Assembly (NCBI GenBank): GCA_944470555.2 | Contig: OX104128.1 | Location: 42,577,920 to 42,641,919, forward strand | From: Heterobilharzia americana | Taxonomy: Eukaryota > Platyhelminthes > Trematoda > Strigeidida > Schistosomatidae | Direction of reading: 5' to 3' | Length of the DNA: 64,000 nucleotides | In this document: one piece after another, positions 12,543 to 22,387 of the stretch | Position numbering within the stretch: position 1 is the first letter of the stretch | Layout: every line of letters begins with the position of its first letter | Translations under genes and position numbers: made by a program | The notes under the pieces: generated by a model | The model's database searches: none | Told to the model about the DNA's origin: nothing | Seen by the model: the letters and a program-made list of their open reading frames with translations, nothing else

Positions 12543-13520
12543 TCAACCTGGTTGAGTTTTCTGTTGCGCCGATGGTTGTTGTAACTGTGCATTACCAGGG
12601 ACATCGTCAAGAGTTTCGATAATTGGGCTATCCACCGGTGTTGTTTTGGCGTTAAGCCTTCGGTAATAACCGGTTGGACGCCAGTCTTTGCCATCATTTT
12701 TTGGAACCATATGCAGTGGTGATGCCCAAGGGCTGTTTGACGGTTTGATTATGCCCGGTTCGAGCATGCAGTCGAATTCACTCTTCGCCATTTTTAGCTT
12801 ACCTGGGTCTACACGCCGTGCTTTGGATGCCACAGGTGGACCTGTGGTTGTGACGTGATGAATAACATTGCTGGTTGTGCACGGAAGAGTGTGCTTTGGT
12901 TGTCGCAACCCTGAATATTTCTCCAAAACCGCTTGGTGGGACGCGTCGCCTGACTGTTTGGTTCTAACGATGGCTAAACTCGGACCTACATAGGTGGTGC
13001 CGCCAACAGATAACTTTATGTTGTTATCTATCAGACGTCGACGATGAGCATCTACGAGTAAATCATAATGGTTTGATAAATCTATGCCAATGATGGGCAT
13101 AGGAACGTCAGCCAGGGGGAAGATCCAGTCAACAGGTTTACGTAGGCTCAAGTTGAGGTAGGCATGCTGTCTCCCGAATGTCGCGATTGCCTTGCGATTA
13201 GCCGCTTGGAGATTGAAGGATGGGTCATGATGACGTTCCTTTGTCGGTGCGGAAAGAGCGCCAACCTCTGCACTGGTGTTGACGAGGTAGCGAACTTTCG
13301 TTTTTATATCCGTGACGTAGAGAAGACGGGGGTTTCCACCGGCTGCGGTTGCCGTAAACACGTGCCGGCGTGGCCATCCCCCGAGTTTGTCTTTGTTAAA
13401 ATCGTATGGCTTCCGGCACTTCCCGGCTTCGTCTCCGTAGGTATTGTGAAATCAACACCATTTAGGGTTTCCCACCCTGCTAGGTCTACTTTTCGAACAA
13501 CCACGCGAGCTGCTGCGATG
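12543..13520 (-). pseudogene. Ty3/Gypsy-type pol remnant: protease and start of reverse transcriptase
   Basis: The minus-strand frame 13361-12543 runs through an aspartic-protease-like segment (residues about 18-105) into the RT N-terminus. It shows a KSEFDCMLEPGIIKPSNSPW motif, then SPLHMVPKNDG, WRPTGYYRRLNAKTTP, the standard opening of Gypsy RTs. It ends shortly afterwards, before the catalytic YVDD region, so pol is truncated. The protease catalytic triad reads N-T-S (residues 28-30, in YLVNTSAEVGAL) instead of the usual D-T-G, so the enzyme would be inactive. Upstream of the ATG the frame carries a zinc-knuckle-like segment (HNTYGDEAGKC, about 13440-13400). It is an old endogenous LTR element copy. 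Confidence 0.8.
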
Positions 13521-14179
13521 CCCTAAGCTGCGTTTTTGTGAGGTGCTACGTGAACCAGGACTTTGAGCCCGTAGCAACTGTTTAACAGGGTTGCACAGCT
13601 TCGTCAACTCTGAATCCTGGCCCTCTGGTTCGTCGCAGGCAGAATTTATACTGGAGACTGGTCTGCTAGAAATCTCCAGTATTTTGTCTGCCGAGGCTGC
13701 CAGGTCATCGAGTGGAACTGACTGCAGTGTCACTAACACGGTTTGCACCGGTTGTGGTAGTTTTGAGAGAAATAGTTCTCGGAAAAGGCCATCGTCGAAT
13801 GTTCGTGCACCGATAACTTCTCGCATGCGTGCAAGGACTTCAGTAGCTGAGTGGCTGCCTAACTCGATGTTACGAAGCAGTTCCTCTAGGCGCTGGCGAT
13901 CTGTGAGATCACTTTCTTCAACAGTGCGGCCTTGAGAGGTGCATAAGGATCACTTACTTCGGGATCAGACATGTGTGCCGTAACATGCCAGTTTAATTCC
14001 CGCGGTAGTGAACGTATGACGGCAAGAAGTCGAGAATGAGGATCTGCGACTCCCTGTTCTCGAAAATCTGTCTCGGCATACAGAAACCATGTTTCTGCAT
14101 TGTCTGGCCAATATGGCACCAGTTGGATAGTGTTCGTAGTTGGCTTAATGCGGATGAGCTCGGAAGTACAGTCGGACAT
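13452..14179 (-). pseudogene. Ty3/Gypsy-type gag remnant
   Basis: Two overlapping minus-strand frames together form a gag polyprotein broken by a frameshift near 13900. The first (14179-13886) begins MSDCTSELIRIKP and contains NAETWFLYAETDFRE and a DPHSRLLAVIRSLP segment. The second (13935-13452) continues with RQRLEELLRNIELG, ATEVLARMREVIG, LFRELFLSKLPQPVQTVL and a basic tail. This is the gag pattern of flatworm Gypsy elements (A-W-F-x-x-x-E-x-x-F and L-F-x-x-L-P-x-x-x-x). It is followed by the protease/RT segment on the same strand. Its start lies only 135 bp inside the right inverted-repeat arm. Confidence 0.75.
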
Positions 14180-14289
14180 CAGAAAGAGTTGTATGTGGAT
14201 ATATGATGGTTATCAAGATGAAAGCAATATACAAATATAAAATGGGACAGGCTCATCAATTCAATATTTGCTACTGGTCGGGATATATG

Positions 14290-14307
14290 ATCACGTCAGG
14301 CTCACCA
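14290..14307 (-). other. Possible primer-binding site of the Gypsy-type element
   Basis: On the minus strand, between the end of the right arm and the gag start, the sequence TGGTGAGCCTGACGTGAT begins with TGG, as sites complementary to a tRNA 3' end usually do. Its place, just after an LTR-like block and 110 bp before gag, is right for a primer-binding site. I did not match it to a specific tRNA. Confidence 0.25.
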
Positions 14308-14314
14308 ATTTAGG

Positions 14315-16176
14315 AATTGTCCTGGTGCGAACTTGACAGACACAAAGGCCAATCACTAATTATTCGAACCTGTTATGTACTCACGAATACGAGACCAAGG
14401 AGGAACACGATAGCGTAGTCGGATGGAATAGGATATTTGGGTGGTTGTGCCAAGATACCAATGCGTTCCAACTAACTGGCTAGAGAGTCGATTACGAGCA
14501 GTGCAATGTAACACGACAGCGTGCCAACTAGCGAGGATGCTTGACCAGGTGCCTGCAGCTTAGCGGGTCCTGTTAAACTATCAAGGTCAGTATTAATGTT
14601 GAATGTCGTCGAACCCCAGGCTATTGATTTTGGGGAGGTGTGTGACGCTGCAGCTACATGAAACGAAGTTTATTGAGTATTCTGAAATTTGGAGTCCGGC
14701 GATGGTCTATTGTAGACTTCGGACCCAATGCACACAATTCAGGTACTTTGGGCACACTTACAAAACTTTGACTAACTCGGGATTACTGCTTCCACCTTGG
14801 ATAGCGTCTGAAACTACCAATAACCTTGAAGATGTACGACAGACGCGTCCTGGTAACGGTTTTCCTAGGCCTGACTTCATTTTCATACAGACTTATTCCT
14901 TGTAGACGGTTCTATGCCTGAAGTGTGAATATATACTACTGGAATTAGAAGCGATCACTGTCAGCATTGAACCTGCTTTTAATACACCGAAAATACCAGC
15001 TGGTGAGCAACGTTTGTGTTTGCTGCATCTACCAGCTGTTGATAGGTTTTCGTCTAGACAGGTAAGTACCTTGTTGCAGGGGGCACGTAGGACAGTGTGA
15101 GTTTAATGGTGGTCATGAGAATCTGGAAGGGAATAGAGGAAGAGAATAAGTCTAGCCGATGACTCAGCAAGTACAGAGGATGTACTTATATCTAATTATA
15201 GATAATCGACAAACAGTAGAGCTTGAGAACGAAGAGCTGATGCGGTGTAGAAATGGAAACTAGAAGGTGAATGGATAAGATTCCGAATGCGTTACATACA
15301 TATCGTAGTGGTGGACTTTTCTTGAGAGATGGAGGCAGATTCGAAAATAGAAAGCGGATGCTGGGTGAAGTCTAACGTTATCTCAAGGTGTTGTGTGAAA
15401 ATACACATTTCCTGTGTTTTGTAAGCGTATGTTTTGAAGTAGGAGCTGCAGACGTAGATCCTTTTTGCTGCAATTTGAAGGGTCAGTTGACTCTGATCTG
15501 TGAGCACCATTCTTCATGAATAAATAACCTTCCAACTAAAAGACGAAAGTCCAACCAATACTTTGTGGATGAATAAACGGCATGAAACATGATTCAGTGG
15601 CAGAGGGCGTTTTTGAAACTATAAAAGTAGATAAAATAACCCTACAACATATAGAGAATGGGCTAGTTGATGTACCGAACTCATCCCATAGCAAGCACGA
15701 TAACACATAGGGGTAACTCCCAGCCCCACAAAGCGTATGTGTGCTTTGTGGACAGACGTTGGGTTTCCTGTACTGATAACGTTTTTGCAACTGATGTACT
15801 CTATCCCGTCATCTGCTTGTCCATAAAGCTCATTCTGTTTGACTTCCTGTTATGTTCAGTTAGACGTGCCTGCCGTTCGTTTCACCGCAGTGTTACAATG
15901 TGTATAAACCGCGATAGTGAGTTGACGTTTTGCTAACGCTGTTTGGTGTTTAAGCAAGTTTTGACGGAATATTGACGACTTGGGAGTTCTGCAGAAGTGC
16001 ACGAATCAGACTTCCTAACACTCCAGACTTCTCCCTAGGAAATTATTTACTCGTTATATAACAACACATTTGTCGTTGATAGTTGTGAATAAATTCCACA
16101 GAATTCTGAATTTTCCGAAGTGCCCGGGAATTTCACCAATTTTCTTAAGATGCCTCGCATGATTCAAGATTTTGAT
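14315..16176 (-). repeat. Right arm of the 1862-bp inverted repeat; possible LTR of the Gypsy-type element
   Basis: Reverse complement of 3319-5180 with no indels and only two differences noticed. On the minus strand it lies directly upstream of the possible primer-binding site and gag, which is the place of a 5' LTR. Against that reading, the ends are ATCAAAATC and CAGGACAATT rather than the common TG...CA, and gag-pol is degraded while the arms are almost identical. Flanking sequence beyond 16176 (caactttg) and before 3319 (ctaaggta) shows no clear target-site duplication. Confidence 0.95.
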
Positions 16177-16609
16177 CAACTTTGTCGTTGCCGTTCGAGG
16201 TTAAATTTCGGGCTAGCTGACATCTGGGCATTCCCCTAAATTCTTCCTATCCTGAAATTCATTTCCATATGGAAATGCATGTTTTGTCAACGAAATAACG
16301 TTAGAAGAGATGGCATATCCCAGGCAATGTGAAAGGATACAGTTATTTTTCTTATTCTCCAGGCTCAGCACACACTAGTTACTTCTGAAGCTTTGGAATG
16401 GGATCAAGTATCGGGGTATTGTGTAGTGTACAACTCACTGACATGATCAGTTAGTCCACTCAAACTGATCAGCAATGGTCGTGAACCAGATCAATGTGAT
16501 CTAAGCACCGGATAATCTTTCAGTTTGTTTGGCTCTGAGCTTTTCGTAAGTGTCTCCGGATTGATTCGGCCCACCTAACCCTAATTCCAGCTAGCTGCTC
16601 GAGCCTGAT

Positions 16610-17105
16610 GGTTATTATTATTATTTGTCCCTTGGTTTCCGAGTGGAACATAGGGCTTCAGTAGCACGCCTCCATTTCACTCTGTTCTCTGCAGTCATTT
16701 GAACCTCGCACTACCCACAAGTCTTCATTTATTCCTCACGCCATCTCCATGTGACCCCGGACGCCCAATCCGTCGTTTCCCATGCGGGTTCCACTCGACG
16801 ACCTGGCGTGGTGCATAATGTCTCCGAATAGTTTTTTCAGTGTATGTGCAATCTAGTCCATCTCCACTTTCTGCATATTTGTTGGGCGACGGGTTCTTGG
16901 TTGGTTTGTTGCCAGCCAGAGTTCCTTCTTGCTTATTCTTTCTGGCCATCTAATCTTCAGTATTGAGCGTAGGCAGCTATTGATGGATGTCTGTAGTCTG
17001 TTGGAAATGCTTTCCGTGACGCGTCAAGTTTCTGAACCATATACCAGCATTGACTTAATATTAGTGTTGAAAATCCGGATCTTGTTCTTTATGCTGAGTG
17101 TAGTG
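16610..17105 (-). mobile_element. RTE-like element, 3'-end fragment
   Basis: Aligns by eye to the 3' end of the nearly intact RTE copy at 54619-55115: shared landmarks are the start gtcccttggtttcc, catagggcttcagtagcac, and the minus-strand text with WNPHGKRRIGRPGSHGDG (frame 16949-16725). It has a short (TAA)n-type tail on the minus strand (ttattattatt at about 16613). It is 5'-truncated and contains frameshifts. It joins directly to the next non-LTR fragment near 17110. Confidence 0.75.
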
Positions 17106-17109
17106 TAGT

Positions 17110-17870
17110 GAATGTAGAAAATTCATTCTGGAGGTCTTGCAGGAGTAGGTATAGCATCAAGTGCTAAGGGAGAAAGTGCACTACTCAACTGGATCATAGT
17201 TGACAGTCACCTGTGCGTTACACGACTGAACACAGTGACGACCAAACAAAAAAGTGAGCCGTTGTCTCTTTTTAATATCTGAGTTCAGTTAGGAAGGAGT
17301 GAAGCAGCCCTACTGAAAACTTTCTAGCCTCCCGGTGGAAGACAAGCGTTCAGATGTGGTAGTTATTGCAGGTGATTTCAATGCACAATTTCGTAGGCTA
17401 AGTCAGATAATAGCACTTTCAGAATTCCAGCTTAGAGAACAGATAACGCCGATCGTCTGCTACAGCTGTGGCGTTTGACTCAGCGTCTGCCGATGTGGCG
17501 GTTGGACTTGTATATCACAATAACCCAACGAGACATGCCAGTAGACCACCTCCCTCTGGGTCCTACCACGCCACCAGGGTCTGCTGGATAATATTAGACG
17601 CTAAGCAGTTACCGTGTAAATTACTACACTATAGTGGGTGTCTGAGGGCAAAGTTATACGGCTGCCAGGTGGATGGTGTGTGACAGTAGTAAGGTGTTTC
17701 TCTTGAGTGACCAGCAGTACTACGCTGTTGATGCTTTCTTAACGAGAAGGGGGAGGGATAGAATAGGTTAGCCGCAAAAATAGCACCTCCCTGCCCCACG
17801 GTCTTCCGATGCGGGTGGTATGGTTTGCCCCTATCCAGTGTTGGAACACCCAAACCTCAAAACAACATCC
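17110..17870 (+). mobile_element. Partial copy of the non-LTR family, endonuclease part
   Basis: The region around 17130-17260 is a diverged duplicate of 18362-18470 (shared layout: ggagt/gact, gtaggtatagcatc / gtaggcctagcatt, gaaagtgc, ctcaactggat). About 17340-17440 reads VVVIAGDFNAQFRRLSQ, an APE endonuclease motif with G-D-F-N. It carries stops and ends by about 17870, where the fuller copy begins. Confidence 0.55.
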
Positions 17871-20800
17871 CGCAGAAGGCTATGTGTGACAGGTCTCAAG
17901 CAGATGTCTCTTGAGCTCCGCAGTCACATACTATCCCTTCTTTTTCAGGTACATCAAGAACTGGCTTTCCACGGTTTCAGCAACCAGGAAGTGTCAATCG
18001 CTCCCATGCTTCCAGTAGTACACAAGACCCAATCAAACAGAACACATCCCCTTCAACTCTGTCTCCTCATTTGCTTTCACCTAATATTGATATTAAACCC
18101 CTTACACCTTTCTCAACCTCTCATTCTGTAGCGATCGAAGCCATCAATTTAATGTAGGAGCTTTAAACGTCCAAATTCTGTGCCAAATCGAACAGAAAGC
18201 ATCACTTGCCTGAACTCTGAAATCTGTACCCGTGGATGTATGCTGGGTCTCCGTGACACGTGTGCAGGACTCGAATGTGGTTATTAAATTGACCTCACCT
18301 AGCCATAGGGGTGAATCTTCAAAATTCACCTTGAATATCCGGAAACCTAGTGGCTAGCTCTCGTGGACTCGCTAGTGTAGGCCTAGCATTGAACTGTGAG
18401 GTAGAAAGTGCGCTCCTCAACTGGATACCGTTAAACAGCCGTCTGTGTACTATTTGACTGAATGAATCTGTAAGAACTAGGAAGGATTGCAAGACCAGTC
18501 GATGCCTATTCGTCATTTCCACCGACCTCAGTTCGGATGATGCAAAGGATAAATTCTATGCGAAGCTATCATTTTTTCTACGGAAAGCAGAACGATCAGA
18601 TCCAGTTATAATTGCAGGTGGTGTTAACGCTCAAGTACGGAACCTAAGCCAATCGGAAAGGCATCTTGAGGACATTTACGAACGAACACGGGTGATCGTC
18701 TGTGGCTACTTCGTTCTGACGACCACTTGTTTCTGACCAGCACTGACTTTGAGCGAAAAGAGAGACAGTTCCACATAGTGTCCACCGACATCAAACCAAA
18801 TATGGACACAGATAGATCACATTGTTGTAAGGCATCATTGGAGAGGGTCAATGGAGGATTGCCGCTCTTTCTGGAGTACCTGTTTAGGCTATGATCACGC
18901 GTTAGCACAGGTTTGTGTATATCTGCACTTTACAGGCCACAGGAAAAAGGCGATGGTAAAGCCGGATTGTTCTTGATTGGCAGACGAGAACGCCAAACAC
19001 GTATTTAGGGAAGAGGTAGCTAAGCACTTATCCGAACGTGACAACAATGCTCATCCGGTGGAAACCTAGCGTGATATTAGATCCGCTGTAGAAGGAGTGG
19101 TAAACAGTTGGTAACCTACATCCGAAGGTTAGCAAACGTAATTGGATTTCCGCAACGTCATCCGAACTGGTTGATGCTAGAAGACTTATTCCAGCTAGCT
19201 TTGATCACGGTGAAGAACGAAAGCAACTTAAACGTAAATTGACCAAGAGTCTTCGCAATGATCGCGAGTAGTGGTGGGTAACGAGAAGGAGAGCGATGGA
19301 GATGACAGCAAGTATTTAGACTTATTAAAGATACTGGTAAGAAGAAGACGACGTTGAGTGAAACCATTACCTATAAGGATGGGACGCTGATAACGACTCA
19401 TAACAGGTGGCTGGAACATTGGGCAGAACACCGAAGCACAGTGCAAGTGACCTACAGCATAACTACAGTTGCCCAACATCCAGCCTAAACCTGAATGGGA
19501 CGTAGAAGTCGACCCCCCAACTCTCATTGAAGTTGAGAAAGCTGTATCGAACCTGAAACAATGTAAAGCAGTAGGACCCGACAGTCCATGTGAAGCTTTC
19601 AATGATGGAGGTAGGAAACTACTGATTAAACTGACGGAGGTATTAAGTAGTAGTGTATGGGAATCAGAGGTAGTGCTGTCAAACTGGTCTACTTCATCAG
19701 TCTAGTGTACTTCCCTGATCGTCCCAGTCTATTATAAGGGAGAGAAGTCTTCCTGGGACAACCAGAGGGGGCTTGGTTTGACAAATATTGTATCCATGAC
19801 CCAAGTGGTCCGACGCGTAGGTCGAGCTCAGTAAGACGGGACAGGTTTCAAAACTGGTCGAGGGTGTATCAATCAGTTTTTCACACGCCGACAGGTCGTG
19901 CGAGATAGGCATACTTACTGGTGGCCAACACTTGCCATATTTCTCCAACTGAAGACGTCATTCCACCTTTAGACGTTTAAGCAGTCGGACCGTGAAGGAA
20001 CTACCAAGGAAGTATATAACTCTAATGAAAGCTCTACTCAACCTCACACAGAGGTGTTAGGGTTTATGGAAAGTTGTCATGTGAATTGATGGCAACTAGT
20101 GCTGTTTGCCAGGGATGTCCACTTGCTTTTCTTATTTAACTTCGTCGTGTAATAATGGACGTAACCTTAGGTACGCCTAACTTCATAAGGATTGACCTAC
20201 TCTTTGGAGGTCATATGTTTGACTCGAAGTATGCAGACGATATTCTCGTACTATGCGGATATGCTGACAAAATGCAGGGTCTTCTGGATGCGTTGAGCAA
20301 AAATCTGAGAACGTTTGGCGTGCGTTTCGCACCTGTTAAATGTAAGATGATGCTCCAGGACTGGTCTGCTGCAAGTACTTCCAGTTTAATGATGGGGAGT
20401 GAAGTAGTGGAATGTGTCCGACCACTTTACTTACTCGGAGAGTTGCATCACCCCGAATGGGATGGTTGCTGACGAAATCTCAGCTTCGTCAACTGAGATG
20501 GCTTGGACATGTACTACGCATGCCACCTACCTCAACTTGTCACGCCAGGGAATGTTTGTTTAGGTTGGAAGACGGCCAGGGTGTCCGTACCAACGCTTGG
20601 CACTAGATGATATAGTCTATGACTGCTAGTCAGCCTTGTGTAGCGGTGTAGACTACCTGGCTGGGGTCGTCGAGATGATAGGAATGAGTGTTTGAAGGTG
20701 CTTGGTGATATGATTGAAAATCGATCACAATGGCACAGCTATGTTCACAGACGTATTCTAAAGCTTGAATATTCCCAACGTTTATCTTCAAATTATTTCT

Positions 20801-20905
20801 CCTTCCATACACTTTTGTCTCTTTCTATCCACTTGTTGTTTGTATGCTACTGTGAATTGTAGTAAATTGAACTGATGCACTTGTGTATGAGGTTCTACTT
20901 TGATT
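17870..20905 (+). mobile_element. Non-LTR retrotransposon, long but degraded copy (endonuclease, RT, 3' tail)
   Basis: Reading in shifting frames gives, in order: an endonuclease-like stretch (18530-18900, with a VIIAGG-NAQVR motif near 18610 and QIDHIVVR near 18815), a linker, an RT start at 19469-19680 (EVEKAVSNLKQCKAVGPDS, the K-x-x-K-A-x-G-P-D pattern), the catalytic box in SKYADDILVLCGYADKMQ (20228-20280), then GSEVVE, and the C-terminal RWLGHVLRMP motif near 20497. The 3' tail at about 20750-20905 matches 880-1060. Many stops and several deletions (for example most of RT motifs A and B between 19700 and 20100 are garbled) show that it is inactive. Related fragments occur at 1-1060, 27320-27760 and 34240-34930. 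Confidence 0.75.
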
Positions 20906-21950
20906 CTCTCAATCATTCTTGTATGTTTATCCTTCTGAGACCTGTTCGCTTCAAAATATTAAAACGAAAATTTGACGTGATAAATAAGACTGTCCCACTT
21001 TTCAATTAGTTCAGTACTGGAAGTTATCCAGGTAGGTGACTTCAAAAGGTATATCCAGTGTGCTGTCTATTATTATAGTATGATCACATCTCTTGAAAAG
21101 CATAAAAACAAGTAATTTAAGAGTTATTTAGTAAAGTGTGAAACAGTGAGTTATTGATAAATACGGCTACATCAGTGAAGCTGTTTTTTTAAACATTTCG
21201 CATTTGTAAATGCTGTCTTCTGTTCTAGAAACAATGTTCACTTATTCCAATAATTACTCGCGAGATCGATAGCGTTGTAGCCGAGTATATTTATGGCTTC
21301 ATACATTTCCTACTCTATATTATAATCCAAAGTGGTCAGCAGTTTTACGTGCTAAGCGCTTATTGTAACCTCCTCAATCCATTTGCTGGAATTTCACCAT
21401 TGAAATGTATGCGTAACAACTTTATTGCTCGTGATTTCTTAGTTGTGCCAAATATAAACGGTACTTGCAAAGCACTGGTAGTCGGTGTTATGGATTTCTC
21501 TTTTTATATGTAATAGGTAAATTATAAGGGAGGATATATGCATAAGCTGCACTTGCTCTGTGCCTGAGTCATCATGAATGGGCAGGTAATAAAGGTGGTG
21601 CACCAACTGTCGTAAGTGATTATCATCCTAGCTCTCTGTATTCTTGTTGGGGATGAATACTAGAAATACATTCGACACATAAAATAAGTATTCACTTCAA
21701 GATTTTAAATGTGATCAGTATCTCACAGGTGCAAGTCTTTCCCAGATATCCCTCATGCTCCCTAAAAGTCATGTATACACCACACCCATAGTTGTTGTAG
21801 TTGAAAACATGAAGACAATATGAACATGATAACTGTCGGTCTGAGTAATGCGTATAATGATTAGTTATTACTATAATAAGACCACAAAAGGCTTTTTTCT
21901 ACCCTCACTTTTATCTCATATTACTTCTGTTACTTTCGATGTTCGTGGTT
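20906..21950. other. Gene-free stretch upstream of nuf2
   Basis: AT-rich sequence with no supported ORF, repeat or splice site pair. Any promoter or 5' untranslated exon of the nuf2-like gene could lie here or in the next kilobase, but nothing distinctive is visible. Confidence 0.4.
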
Positions 21951-21954
21951 GAAA

Positions 21955-22205
21955 AACTTGACGATGTTAGTTGGTTGGAGGCAATCAATGGGAAGCCCTG
22001 GTTGACCTAGGTTTCGTGCTTCTTGGCATTCGCCGACCAGGTGTAGCGTACCTACAACCTTAAAGGAACTGATGCCCCATGTAATATTGGAAACCACTGT
22101 CACCCAGTGTTGCAGTCAGTGACGTTTCCTCTGAGCACTAGCTATTCGAGCAGCGATTAACGTGCTACAGGACTGTAATAGCGACTGAAGAGCAACCAGT
22201 CGATG
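21955..22205 (-). repeat. tRNA-like SINE relic (family with cactgggtgac motif)
   Basis: On the minus strand, about 22130-22075 reads like a tRNA-related promoter: cagaggaaacgtcactgact, then caacactgggtgaca and a box-B-like gtggtttccaat. The same layout is seen on the plus strand at 36995-37080 (ggctcagtggtaacgtctc, then gggtttgaatctc). The flank ttagttggttggaggca also recurs at about 43025-43060. It is a diverged dispersed repeat and not a tRNA gene. Confidence 0.5.
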
Positions 22206-22387
22206 TACATTTTCACATTTTTGTCGACTTTTTTGGTGAAGCTGATTTGAATGGTATTACGGAAGGAGATAGCTGAATGCAAAACATAAAATTGTTATTC
22301 TTGAAGAAATTTATATTGTCTTCATATTTTGAAACTTAAGAGTTTAAGAATCCACTAATTGATTGGATTATCTTTTTTACTCTAGAA

